Positions 7,974 to 16,473 of a stretch of 64,000 bases of DNA are shown here, in pieces. A program made the position numbers and the translations under genes. Numbering within the stretch: position 1 is the first letter of the stretch; every line of letters starts with the position of its first letter. This stretch comes from an uncultured Ruminococcus sp. (GTDB lineage: Bacteria; Bacillota; Clostridia; Oscillospirales; Ruminococcaceae), in contig CANRDT010000007.1 of assembly GCA_947629455.1 (NCBI GenBank), positions 23,248 to 87,247 of the forward strand. Reading direction: 5' to 3'. The notes below the pieces were generated by a model. It had not been told where the DNA came from and did not search any database. It worked only from the letters and a program-made list of their open reading frames with translations.

Positions 7974-9434
7974 ATGAAAACGAGAAGAATGATAATGCTG
8001 ATAACGGCGGCGCTTGCCGGTGCGTTCTGTATAGCGGCGCTGTTCTATGTGCAGATATATGCCGCCTACGCCGCGTGGAATACGCCCGTCGTGACCGAAA
8101 AGACGATACCTCTGCCTGCCGAACGCGGCAGGATATTCGACCGCAGCGGAGTACTGCTTGCCGACAACGCTAAAGACGGCGGCAGATACTATCCCCTGAA
8201 CACCGCCGTACATCTGCTGGGGACTCTCAACAGCAAGGGAGAGGCGGAAAGCGGCGCGGAACTGGCTTTTGACGACAGACTTTCGGGAAAGGACGGCGTC
8301 CGCAGTCTGAAATATATAACCTGTCGGGGAGAAACCTACCTTTCCGAGGACAATACCGTTGCGCCGACCGACGGGGAGGACGTTTACCTGACCATAGATG
8401 TCAAAGTGCAGCAATGCGCCGAGGAGATACTTGCCGATGCGGCGCGGCAGTATGAAAAAGGCGTGGACTACGATACAGCCGCTCCGCCGTCAGGCTCTGC
8501 CGGTGCGATAGTCGTGTGCGATCCGCGCAGCGGAGAGATACTTGCAATGGCGTCCGCTCCCGATTTTTCTCTGACCGATTATCATAAGGATTATGACGAG
8601 ATAGTTTCCGCGCCCGATTCGCCGCTGCTCAACCGCGCGACGCAGGGACTTTACCGCCCCGGTTCGGTTTTCAAGACCGTTACCGCCATTGCCGCTCTGT
8701 CGGAGGGAGCGATAGACAGCCGTACCCGTTTTTTCTGCGGCGGAGAACTGTGGCTCGGAGGGGACAGGTTTTCCTGTATGAACTCCCACTATTCCACGGA
8801 CGTCGTAAAGGCGCTTGCCGTCAGCTGCAATGTGTTTTTCTACAGGACCGCTCTTGCCGCAGGGATAGAGCCGATCAACCGTTTCGGTCATCTTTTCGGA
8901 TTGGGCGAACAGCCGAACTTTGAACTTCCCACCCTGACGGGACAGCTTACCGAACCCGAACTTTTTGAAAAGGGCGGATTTACGCGCGGACAGCTGATAC
9001 AGGCGGCGATCGGTCAGGCAAAGACGCAGTGTACGCCGCTACAGCTTGCTTTTCTTGCCGCTGCGATAGGCGATCGGGGAAAACGTCCCGATCCGTCCGT
9101 GCTGCTCAGGACTGCCGACCGCGAGGGGAATACTCTCTATGAACATCAGCCGTCTGCCGCAGCCGTTATAACGGACAAAAACGATGCGTTCTCACTGTGT
9201 ATCCAAGGAATGGTGCAGTCTACCGTTTACACCTACGGAGAGTATGCGCTCTCGTCCCTTGAAAAACCTGCCGCGCTCAAAACGGGTACTCCTCAGTCGC
9301 CCGGCGGATATGACAGCGCGGCGGTCGGATTCTACCCTGCGGACGATCCGGAAACGGCGTTCTGTATTATGCTGGAAAACGGCGCAAACGCTAAAAATGC
9401 CGTGAAAAAACTTATTTTGTCAACGCAGCAGTGA
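7974..9434 (+). CDS. Penicillin-binding transpeptidase (PBP2/FtsI type)
   Basis: A 486-residue class B-like penicillin-binding protein. An N-terminal membrane helix (residues 8-30) anchors a short dimerisation segment with the usual ERGRIFDRSG motif. The transpeptidase domain follows, with SVFK (S231, K234), SCN (284-286) and KTG (436-438), so all three active-site motifs are intact. It cross-links peptidoglycan outside the membrane. It is short for the class (usually 580-700), mainly in the N-terminal domain. With minD and mgsA next door it resembles the mrdA position of the clostridial mre/min cluster. Whether it serves elongation or division cannot be decided here. Confidence 0.9.
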   Translation: MKTRRMIMLITAALAGAFCIAALFYVQIYAAYAAWNTPVVTEKTIPLPAERGRIFDRSGVLLADNAKDGGRYYPLNTAVHLLGTLNSKGEAESGAELAFDDRLSGKDGVRSLKYITCRGETYLSEDNTVAPTDGEDVYLTIDVKVQQCAEEILADAARQYEKGVDYDTAAPPSGSAGAIVVCDPRSGEILAMASAPDFSLTDYHKDYDEIVSAPDSPLLNRATQGLYRPGSVFKTVTAIAALSEGAIDSRTRFFCGGELWLGGDRFSCMNSHYSTDVVKALAVSCNVFFYRTALAAGIEPINRFGHLFGLGEQPNFELPTLTGQLTEPELFEKGGFTRGQLIQAAIGQAKTQCTPLQLAFLAAAIGDRGKRPDPSVLLRTADREGNTLYEHQPSAAAVITDKNDAFSLCIQGMVQSTVYTYGEYALSSLEKPAALKTGTPQSPGGYDSAAVGFYPADDPETAFCIMLENGANAKNAVKKLILSTQQ

Positions 9435-9523
9435 AAACGATTTCGGCGTTGTGCAAAACATCTAAAAAACGCCCAAAAAATTAATGCAAATTAACGATTT
9501 TATGATTTTTTGGGGATTAGGCT

Positions 9524-9551
9524 TTGACAATTTCAAATAATGTGATAAAAT
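9524..9551 (+). promoter_or_regulatory. Promoter ahead of minD
   Basis: TTGACA at 9524-9529 and TAAAAT at 9546-9551, with a 16-base spacer. It implies an mRNA leader of about 135 bases. Confidence 0.6.
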
Positions 9552-9565
9552 AGATAGTAGGTAAC

Positions 9566-9606
9566 ACCTCACGAGGCTGATAACAATTTTTACCAGCCTA
9601 TGAGGT
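9566..9606 (+). promoter_or_regulatory. Stem-loop in the minD leader
   Basis: ACCTCA (9566-9571) pairs with TGAGGT (9601-9606) and, inside, GGCTG pairs with CAGCC. There is no T run, so it is not a terminator. No riboswitch family is recognised. It may be a stabilising or regulatory 5' structure. Confidence 0.5.
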
Positions 9607-9692
9607 ACTCTCTGTGATAATTCATGCCGGTCGTGCAGTAAGGATCTTCTGCGTTGGGGACGGCTGTGATAAACGAAAGGGGCAATCGTATC

Positions 9693-10430
9693 ATGTCAAA
9701 GATCATTGCAGTAACATCGGGCAAGGGAGGAACAGGCAAATCTTCGATCAGCGCCTGTCTTGGTTATGCTCTTGCCAAACAGGGCAACAGAACGCTTATC
9801 ATCGAGCTTGACTTCGGTCTGAGATGTATGGACATTATGCTGGGTATGCAGGGAAATATAACCTATGATCTGGGCGACGTTCTGGAGGGTACCTGCGATG
9901 TTTACAAGGCTACCACGACGGTAAAGCTTGCGTCCAACCTGAGCGTCCTCTGTGCGCCTTCCGATCCGTTCGTTCAGCTCAAAGCGGAGGATATTGAAAA
10001 GATAACATCTGAAATGAGAAAGTATTTTGAATACATAATCATTGACACCTCCGCAGGTATCAACGGTTCGGTATTCGACATCGTAACAAATTCCGATCTC
10101 ATTCTTATAGTAACTACTCCCGATCCCGTATGTGTGCGCGACGCGCGTATGATGTCGGACGAGTTTTACAAGAGGGGCAATCAGAAACAGCGTCTGCTGA
10201 TAAACAAGGCGAACAAGAGGATATTTGAATTTGACGAAATGGACGATCTGGACGCGATAATCGACACGGTCGGAGTACAGCTGCTGGGAGTTATCCCTGA
10301 GGACAGCGCGATACCTCTTGCAACGGGCAAGGGTGCGCCGCTTTCGTCAAGCTCTATGGGATTTCTGGCTTTCTCCGCTATATCGAGGCGTATCAAGGGA
10401 GAGCATATCCCGATCTCGATCAAAGCCTGA
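9693..10430 (+). CDS. minD: MinD-like septum-site ATPase
   Basis: A 245-residue deviant Walker-type ATPase with SGKGGTGKSS at residues 9-18, followed by the D/G-rich switch regions of MinD. In the family, MinD binds the membrane in its ATP form and, with MinC, keeps FtsZ rings off the poles. The start at 9693 (MSKIIAVTSG) follows AAAGGGG. The C-terminus ends in GEHIPISIKA and lacks the clear amphipathic membrane-targeting helix expected at the end of MinD. No minC or minE is adjacent. The order PBP-minD-mgsA matches a reduced mre/min cluster. It could also be a diverged MinD paralogue. Confidence 0.82.
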   Translation: MSKIIAVTSGKGGTGKSSISACLGYALAKQGNRTLIIELDFGLRCMDIMLGMQGNITYDLGDVLEGTCDVYKATTTVKLASNLSVLCAPSDPFVQLKAEDIEKITSEMRKYFEYIIIDTSAGINGSVFDIVTNSDLILIVTTPDPVCVRDARMMSDEFYKRGNQKQRLLINKANKRIFEFDEMDDLDAIIDTVGVQLLGVIPEDSAIPLATGKGAPLSSSSMGFLAFSAISRRIKGEHIPISIKA

Positions 10431-10554
10431 TATACGTTCTACGGAAGATAACGCGCGAAAGCTGTGGGAGCTTATCGCCGCGTGAAACAGATCTGACATA
10501 ATATTTTACAATATATCATCATATCATCTTCAAATTGAAATGGGGGAGGTTTAT

Positions 10555-10956
10555 TTGAATATTGCATTGATTGCACACGATTCCAAAAAAGAACTCATGG
10601 TACAATTCTGCATTGCTTACTGCGGCGTTCTCAGCAAGCACGATCTGTGCGCTACGGGAACTACCGGAAAAGTAGTGAGCGAGGCTACAGGATTGAGGAT
10701 CCAGAGGTATCTCAGCGGTTCGCAGGGCGGCGGAGAACAGATCTCTGCGAGGATATCCTGCAATGAGATAGATCTTCTGCTGTTTTTCCGCGATCCTATC
10801 TCGGCAAAACCCCACGAACCAAACGATTACAATCTTCTCAGATTATGCGATGTTCACAATATTCCCGTTGCGACAAATATAGCTACAGCCGAGGCGCTGA
10901 TACACTCGCTCGAGCGCGGCGATCTTGACTGGAGAGAAATAGTGAATCCGACTTAG
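10555..10956 (+). CDS. mgsA: Methylglyoxal synthase
   Basis: A 133-residue enzyme family converting dihydroxyacetone phosphate to methylglyoxal and phosphate. Family segments are clear: LIAHDSKK at the start, ATGTTGK in the middle, FFRDP and KPHEP later, and [15 protein letters not shown] near the end. The start is taken as TTG 10555 because GGGGGAGG sits 5-6 bases before it; an ATG at 10540 overlaps that ribosome binding site. The catalytic loop is odd: where the family has GGDQQ with the general-base aspartate, this protein reads GGGEQ. Its place after minD matches clostridial rod-shape clusters. Confidence 0.88.
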   Translation: MNIALIAHDSKKELMVQFCIAYCGVLSKHDLCATGTTGKVVSEATGLRIQRYLSGSQGGGEQISARISCNEIDLLLFFRDPISAKPHEPNDYNLLRLCDVHNIPVATNIATAEALIHSLERGDLDWREIVNPT

Positions 10957-11102
10957 AATATCCGATCGGTACCGACGGTCAGATGACAAAATTTTATATC
11001 GGAGGGCAGAAGTCAGGCTTTCCGAATGATAATAAAATTCAGGAAATAGGGGAAAGGGAATTTCCGCTTATTTCTTTAAGGTGAGAACCTAAAATATTTT
11101 AA

Positions 11103-11322
11103 AGGCTATGACGGGGAGAGTAGTTTCCTGCGGCGCGGCAAAGCGAAGGCGGTATGGTGAGAGCGCCGGCGCGCCATGAAAGCGAAGGACACCCCCGAGT
11201 CTGCGGCTGACAAAGGCTGCACGTATCTTCTGCGTTAAAGAGAATCGAGCGGCGCAGCAGTCTGCGCAATCAGGGTGGTATCACGGTCACGGTCGTCCCT
11301 TTATAAGGAACGGCCGTTTTTG
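11103..11322 (+). promoter_or_regulatory. T-box leader (histidine type) of the hisS operon
   Basis: The leader begins with a stem I entry (GGCTATGACGGGGAGAGTAG), continues through paired GC-rich stems and reaches the T-box core AGGGTGGTA at 11272-11280, followed by TCACGG. It ends in a terminator hairpin, GGTCGTCC...GGAACGGCC plus a T run, just before hisS. The bases CAC at 11192-11194, in a GAAGGACACCCC context, are the likely specifier and encode histidine, matching the first gene. Uncharged tRNA(His) would stabilise the antiterminator and switch on the operon. Confidence 0.92.
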
Positions 11323-11371
11323 TTTGATATATCGCCCTGCCGCAATAAATATAATTGAAAGGACGATCATA

Positions 11372-12724
11372 ATGGCAGGTATTATTCAAAGACCAAAGGG
11401 AACAATGGACGTTTTGCCGTCTGAGATCAATAAATGGAAAACCGTAGAGGAGATAGTGGAGCGTCAGGCGGAAGTGTTCGGTTTCAGGGAAATACGCATA
11501 CCGACATTCGAGGATACAGGACTTTTCGTCAGATCGGTAGGCGATACCACCGACGTGGTGCAGAAAGAAATGTATACCGTCACCGCGACGGGGGACAGCT
11601 CCTTTACCCTGCGTCCCGAGGGAACGGCAGGCGCGATCAGGGCGGTAATAGAAAACGGTCTGCTCAACGAGGCGTTTCCGCAAAAGTATTACTATCTCCT
11701 CTCCTGTTTCCGCCACGAAAAACCGCAGGCAGGCAGACTGAGGGAATTTCACCAGTTCGGCTGCGAGATGATAGGTTCGCCATCTCCTGCAGCGGACGCC
11801 GATCTTATCGCGCTCGCGCAGTCGATAATAGATTCTCTGGAAATTAAAAACGTAAAGCTTTATATCAACTCTATCGGCTGTCCCGAATGCCGCGCGAAAT
11901 ATCACGAGGCGCTTAAAAAATACTTTGAACAGTATAGGGATAAGCTCTGCGATACCTGCAAAGAGCGCCTTGAAAAAAATCCGATGAGGATACTCGACTG
12001 CAAATCGGATGAGGATAAAAAGCTTGCAAAGAACGCTCCCGTAATTCTCGATTATCTCTGTGACGACTGCCGCGCTCACTTTGACGGACTGCGCCGCGCA
12101 CTCGGTGTTATGGGGATAAATTTCAAGGTCGATCCGCGCCTTGTAAGAGGTCTTGATTACTACACGCGCACCGTGTTTGAATTTATTACGACCGAGATAG
12201 GCGCACAGGGTACCGTCTGCGGCGGAGGACGCTACGACAGACTTATCGAACAGCTTGGCGGCAAACCTGCTCCCGCGCTCGGATTCGGTATGGGTATCGA
12301 AAGAATTTTACTTATTATGCAAAAACAGAACTGCAATTTCTTTGAACCGACGACCTGCGATCTGTATATCGCGCCGATGAACGAAAATTGTCTTGATGAG
12401 GCTGTACGGACGGCGAATATACTTCGCGGCGACGGCGTTTCCGTGGAATATGATCTTATGGGCAGAAGTCTTAAAGCGCAGATGAAGTATGCCGATAAGA
12501 TAGGCGCAGCGTTCGTTATGGTGCTGGGCGAAGAAGAAGTGGAGAGCGGCTTTGCAAAGATAAAGAATATGGCGACAGGCAAGCAGACGGAAGTCGATCT
12601 TGAAAATATTTCGGAAGAGTTTGAAGAGCTTTTCTGCAATGCGATCATGGAAAAGGACGAGGACTTTCGTAAGATAGAGGAGAATTTTCTCAAAAACAGG
12701 AAGAACGGGGAGGGCAGGTCATGA
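11372..12724 (+). CDS. hisS: Histidyl-tRNA synthetase
   Basis: A 450-residue class II aminoacyl-tRNA synthetase charging tRNA(His). The start MAGIIQRPKG follows GAAAGGA. Class motif 2 appears as LREFHQFGCE, the histidine A motif as GLDYYTRTVFEF and motif 3 as ALGFGMGIERIL. The C-terminal anticodon-binding domain is followed by an extra tail of about 25 charged residues. The gene is first in a T-box operon with two uncharacterised genes and aspS, and its stop overlaps the next start (ATGA). Confidence 0.97.
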   Translation: MAGIIQRPKGTMDVLPSEINKWKTVEEIVERQAEVFGFREIRIPTFEDTGLFVRSVGDTTDVVQKEMYTVTATGDSSFTLRPEGTAGAIRAVIENGLLNEAFPQKYYYLLSCFRHEKPQAGRLREFHQFGCEMIGSPSPAADADLIALAQSIIDSLEIKNVKLYINSIGCPECRAKYHEALKKYFEQYRDKLCDTCKERLEKNPMRILDCKSDEDKKLAKNAPVILDYLCDDCRAHFDGLRRALGVMGINFKVDPRLVRGLDYYTRTVFEFITTEIGAQGTVCGGGRYDRLIEQLGGKPAPALGFGMGIERILLIMQKQNCNFFEPTTCDLYIAPMNENCLDEAVRTANILRGDGVSVEYDLMGRSLKAQMKYADKIGAAFVMVLGEEEVESGFAKIKNMATGKQTEVDLENISEEFEELFCNAIMEKDEDFRKIEENFLKNRKNGEGRS

Positions 12725-13038
12725 GGTGTACGCATTGCGAAAACATACCGATATGTGAAATAAAAAGACCCGAGGACTATATGATGGCGATAGAGGCTTT
12801 TGCAAATATGGTCAAAGCGGGATACCTTGAACCGTGCTATATGTCCTGTCCGCTCGATATGATAATACTCCCTTCGGGCGAATTTTACGGCGACCGCCTG
12901 TTCCACCAGTTCAGATGTACAAGCTGCGGCACGGTCTACGGTATGCTCGTAAACACCCACCTCGGCGGTCAGATAAAGATAAACGAAAAGGCTTTCGACC
13001 CCGACGATTATCCCGATAAGCCCGATACGGAGGAATAG
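12721..13038 (+). CDS. Cysteine-rich protein between hisS and aspS
   Basis: A 105-residue protein of no family known to me. It has cysteine pairs CTHC (3-6), C12, CYMSC (39-43) and CTSC (64-67), which could hold one or two zinc ions. No signal peptide or membrane segment is seen. Its start overlaps the hisS stop by four bases, so translation is probably coupled. The T-box operon suggests a translation-related or simply co-regulated role. Codon use resembles that of its neighbours. Confidence 0.7.
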   Translation: MRCTHCENIPICEIKRPEDYMMAIEAFANMVKAGYLEPCYMSCPLDMIILPSGEFYGDRLFHQFRCTSCGTVYGMLVNTHLGGQIKINEKAFDPDDYPDKPDTEE

Positions 13039-13041
13039 ACC

Positions 13042-13545
13042 GTGCTGCTGATATTCCCCATAAGCTACAGCTTTGAGACCACACTTTCTCCGAAAAAGGC
13101 AGCCGCAAAGCTTGAACGCGAGCTGGTGCTGCACCGCCCTACGGGAAACGTTATGGCGCAGGGCAGATTTATGAGAAAACACCGTTTTGAAACGATTTAT
13201 TACGGCTGCCGCACTTCGGCGGACAGATTTCGGGTATTCCACCATACGGCGAAAAAGCGCGACGGCGCGTCCACCGGATTTTTCGGCAGGATAGAAAAGA
13301 CAAGCGGCGGCTCCCTGATAAGCGGCAGTTTCCGCAAACCGATATACGTCTACGTTTGCGCCGCTTTGTGGACGATAGTTACTCTGCTTATCTCGCTTGT
13401 GCTGTTTGCTCTTCAGGAAACGGCAGGCGCGGCAGTCTCGGCAGGGCTTTTCGTTACGGGGATATTAATAATGTTCTGGGACGACAAAAAGAAGTACATA
13501 AGGGCATATCTCGATACTTTTCCCCGTGCGGAGGAAAAGCGGTAA
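13042..13545 (+). CDS. Small membrane protein between hisS and aspS
   Basis: A 167-residue protein starting at GTG 13042, preceded by CGGAGG. Residues 1-100 form a soluble, basic domain. Two membrane helices follow (about 105-125 and 128-147), then a charged tail. The order resembles the YcxB-like protein encoded near gyrB in this window, but I cannot assign a family. It is co-transcribed with hisS and aspS under the T-box. Confidence 0.65.
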   Translation: MLLIFPISYSFETTLSPKKAAAKLERELVLHRPTGNVMAQGRFMRKHRFETIYYGCRTSADRFRVFHHTAKKRDGASTGFFGRIEKTSGGSLISGSFRKPIYVYVCAALWTIVTLLISLVLFALQETAGAAVSAGLFVTGILIMFWDDKKKYIRAYLDTFPRAEEKR

Positions 13546-13591
13546 ATATACAGAACAAAATAAAATTATACAGCGAAGGAAGTAATATAAA

Positions 13592-15358
13592 ATGGCACTC
13601 GATACGATGAAAGGCTTAAAAAGAACGCATTACTGCGGCGAGATACCGCTTGAGCCGCAGGAAGTTGTGGTATGCGGATTTGCCGACAGGGTGAGGGATA
13701 TGGGAAATCTGATCTTTATCAACCTGCGCGACAGGACGGGTATCGTGCAGCTTGCGTTCAGCGACGAGACCGAACGCGCCGTATTTGAAAAGGCGCAGCA
13801 GGTAAAAAGCGAATATGTACTTATGGCAAAAGGAAATATCCGCCCGAGGGAAAGTGTGAACGATAAGCTGAAAACAGGTTCGGTGGAGATCGCCGTTTCC
13901 GATCTGAGAATACTCTCAAAGGCGGAAACTACGCCGTTTGAAGTCACCAATTCCGAAAAAGTAAATGAGGAACTGAAACTCAGATACCGCTATCTCGATC
14001 TGCGCAGTCCAAAGCTGCAAAAGAATATGATAATGCGCCACGATATAGCAAGAGTGGCAAGAGAATATTTCTACGAAAACGGTTTTCTGGAGATAGAAAC
14101 GCCTATGCTTATGCGCTCGACTCCCGAGGGGGCGAGGGATTATCTTGTTCCGTCAAGAGTACACGGCGGCAGCTTTTACGCGCTGCCCCAGTCGCCGCAG
14201 ATATACAAGCAGCTGCTTATGATCTCCGGCTACGACCGCTATATACAGCTTGCAAGGTGTTTCCGTGACGAGGATCTCCGCGCCGACAGACAGCCGGAAT
14301 TTACTCAGATAGATCTTGAAATGTCGTTCGTCGAACCGGAAGATATACAAAGCTGTGTCGAGGGGTGCATACAGCGTCTGTTTAAGGAGATACTCGGAAT
14401 AGACGTCGTTCTGCCGCTTGAAAGAATGACTTTCGCGGACGCTATGCAGCGTTACGGTTCGGATAAACCCGATACCCGATTCGGCTTTGAGATACAGGAT
14501 ATTTCCGAGGAAGTCAGGGGTATGGATTTTGTCGTGTTCAGCTCGGCTCTTGAAAACGGCGGCTCGGTAAGAGCGATAAACGTCAAGAACGGCGCGGCAG
14601 TCTATACCAGAAAGGAAATAGATAAGCTTACCGAACACGCAAAGGGTATCGGCGCGAAAGGTCTTGCATATATCCGCTGGGCGGACGAACCGAACTGCTC
14701 GTTCAAAAAATTCCTCAAAGACGGCGATCTTGAACGTATCTGCGGCAGAATGAACGCCGAAAAAGGCGATCTTGTTCTCATATGCGCCGACAAGACCGCG
14801 ACTGTGCTCTCCACTCTCGGTGCGCTGCGCCTTATTGCGGCTAAAAAGCTGGATATTATCCCCGAGGACGTCTATAATTTTGTATGGATAACCGAAATGC
14901 CTTTCTTTGAATTTGACGACGAAAGCGGCAATTGGGTCGCCGCACATCACCCGTTCACTATGGTTATGGAGGAATGTCTGGATAAGCTGGACAGCGATCC
15001 TGCCAATGTGCGCGCAAAGGCTTGGGATCTCGTCCTTAACGGTACGGAACTTTCAAGCGGCTCGATGAGAATTACCGACTTCCAGCTCCAACAGAAAATG
15101 TTTGAGGCGCTCGGTATGTCAGATGAGGAAATACAGGCGAAATTCGGTTTCCTTGTGGACGCGTACAGATTCGCCGCTCCGCCCCACGGGGGTATGGGTA
15201 TCGGTCTTGACAGACTCGCTATGATAATGTGTAAGGCGGATAGCCTCAGAGATGTTGTCGCGTTCCCGAAAGTGCAGAACGCCAGCGAACTTATGAGCGG
15301 CTGCCCTGCGGAAGTTGACCAAAAACAACTTGACGAACTCAGCATCGCTGTTAAATGA
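13592..15358 (+). CDS. aspS: Aspartyl-tRNA synthetase
   Basis: A 588-residue class II synthetase of bacterial type. It has an N-terminal OB-fold, a class II core (YLDLRSPKLQKNM, FRDEDLRADRQPEFTQIDLE) and the bacterial insertion domain, ending with the motif 3 region GIGLDRLAMIM. GAAGGAAG precedes the ATG. It charges tRNA(Asp). It is the last gene of the T-box operon, so a histidine signal would also control aspartyl charging, as in other Firmicutes with hisS-aspS. A family 1 repeat lies 40 bases downstream and probably ends transcription. Confidence 0.97.
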   Translation: MALDTMKGLKRTHYCGEIPLEPQEVVVCGFADRVRDMGNLIFINLRDRTGIVQLAFSDETERAVFEKAQQVKSEYVLMAKGNIRPRESVNDKLKTGSVEIAVSDLRILSKAETTPFEVTNSEKVNEELKLRYRYLDLRSPKLQKNMIMRHDIARVAREYFYENGFLEIETPMLMRSTPEGARDYLVPSRVHGGSFYALPQSPQIYKQLLMISGYDRYIQLARCFRDEDLRADRQPEFTQIDLEMSFVEPEDIQSCVEGCIQRLFKEILGIDVVLPLERMTFADAMQRYGSDKPDTRFGFEIQDISEEVRGMDFVVFSSALENGGSVRAINVKNGAAVYTRKEIDKLTEHAKGIGAKGLAYIRWADEPNCSFKKFLKDGDLERICGRMNAEKGDLVLICADKTATVLSTLGALRLIAAKKLDIIPEDVYNFVWITEMPFFEFDDESGNWVAAHHPFTMVMEECLDKLDSDPANVRAKAWDLVLNGTELSSGSMRITDFQLQQKMFEALGMSDEEIQAKFGFLVDAYRFAAPPHGGMGIGLDRLAMIMCKADSLRDVVAFPKVQNASELMSGCPAEVDQKQLDELSIAVK

Positions 15359-15395
15359 GTCCATTTATGAGATGATTTTTTTCAGGTGTGACCTT

Positions 15396-15627
15396 TTTTG
15401 GGGGAAACCCTTTTGAAAAAGGGTTATCCCCCAAGCCCCTTTCCTAAAACTTCCAGTGATTTTTTGCAATGGGCAACAGTACACTTGAAAAATCTTAGCG
15501 AACAGTGTTTAAAAAGTAATTAAAATATTTTATTGCCCATTGCAAAAAATAATTGAAAAGTCTTTGGAGGGGGGTCTGGGGGGCAGCCTTTCTTCAGAAA
15601 GGTGCCCTCCCAGAGAAAGTTACCCCA
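15396..15627. repeat. Palindromic element family 1, copy 4
   Basis: Left hairpin AACCCTTTTGAAAAAGGGTT inside a G/C-run clamp. Inner arms TTTTTTGCAATGGGCAA and TTGCCCATTGCAAAAAA are complementary. The right hairpin is CCTTTCTTCAGAAAGG. It is almost base-for-base identical to the copy at 17294-17520, and the two flank two genes as direct repeats. Confidence 0.85.
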
Positions 15628-15658
15628 GAAAGAAAATTGTCCCGAAAGGGGAGGTCAT

Positions 15659-16297
15659 ATGGAAAATGAAGAAAAGTACATATATGTAGTGATCTCCACG
15701 ACGCAGACGAAGTTTGGCGGAGTAATACGCAAGCTTGGGAACATCAAGTACAATCACACAGCGATCGCGCTTGACAGGGATCTGACAAGAATGTATTCAT
15801 TTGCGCGGAGGAAGCACTGTGCGGTATTGACGGGTCAGCTTGTCAAGGAGAGTGTAGCGAGGTACACGCTCAACAAGACGGAGAAAGCGTCCGTTGTAGT
15901 TTTCCGTTTACCCGTCACACAAAAGCAGTATGATCGTGTTGTGGAGATAATTGACAACATATACAATGACGGAGCGTACATATACAATTTACTTTCTGTA
16001 TTGCTTTATCCGGTAACGAGGGGTTGTTTTTCGGTCTACAAGGCGTTTACCTGTATCGAGTTTGTTATGTATGTCCTGAACAACATCGGATTTCTGGAAT
16101 GTGACAAGCCGTACTGCGGTTACAAGCCGGACGATATGCTTAATATCCTTTCGGACTACAAGATTTTCGAGGGGGAGATAACCGATTACACTGCGGCTTA
16201 CGTTCCCGACGAAAATTATTTCCTGCCGCTGTCTATGTCGGACGTTATTGAAAGCACGCTGACTGTGATACGTCTTTTTGTAAGACTTGCGATTTGA
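15659..16297 (+). CDS. Permuted NlpC/P60-like (papain-fold) protein
   Basis: A 212-residue protein. The start at 15659 follows AAAGGGGAGG. The N-terminal part has a histidine in NHTAIALD (about residues 39-46) and a later cysteine in AFTCIEFV, the order found in circularly permuted NlpC/P60 proteins of the YiiX/YaeF type. Members are thiol hydrolases or acyltransferases acting on peptides or lipids. No signal peptide is seen, so it is probably cytosolic. It stands alone between two near-identical repeat elements and ends in its own terminator. The assignment rests on two motifs only. Confidence 0.55.
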   Translation: MENEEKYIYVVISTTQTKFGGVIRKLGNIKYNHTAIALDRDLTRMYSFARRKHCAVLTGQLVKESVARYTLNKTEKASVVVFRLPVTQKQYDRVVEIIDNIYNDGAYIYNLLSVLLYPVTRGCFSVYKAFTCIEFVMYVLNNIGFLECDKPYCGYKPDDMLNILSDYKIFEGEITDYTAAYVPDENYFLPLSMSDVIESTLTVIRLFVRLAI

Positions 16298-16309
16298 TAT
16301 TCTTTATAT

Positions 16310-16335
16310 TTCCGGCTTTTGCCGGAATTTTTTTG
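16310..16335 (+). terminator. Rho-independent terminator
   Basis: TTCCGGC-TTTT-GCCGGAA followed by a T run, just after the permuted papain-like gene. Confidence 0.85.
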
Positions 16336-16401
16336 TTTTGGGGAAAATAATTGCTTTCAGAAAAATAAAAATTGATTTTCTTAAAAATATAATTAAACCT
16401 C

Positions 16402-16430
16402 TTGACAAATTAAAATAAATAGGGTATAAT
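16402..16430 (+). promoter_or_regulatory. Consensus promoter
   Basis: TTGACA at 16402-16407 and TATAAT at 16425-16430 with a 17-base spacer: a perfect match to the vegetative consensus. Confidence 0.85.
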
Positions 16431-16473
16431 GATGTAGCGATATTTTCGCAATAAAAAATTATGGAGGAGAAAT

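Noticed and set aside
12232..13245. 337-residue minus-strand frame across the end of hisS and the next genes
   Set aside because: Antisense to hisS and the Cys-rich gene, low-complexity and without support.
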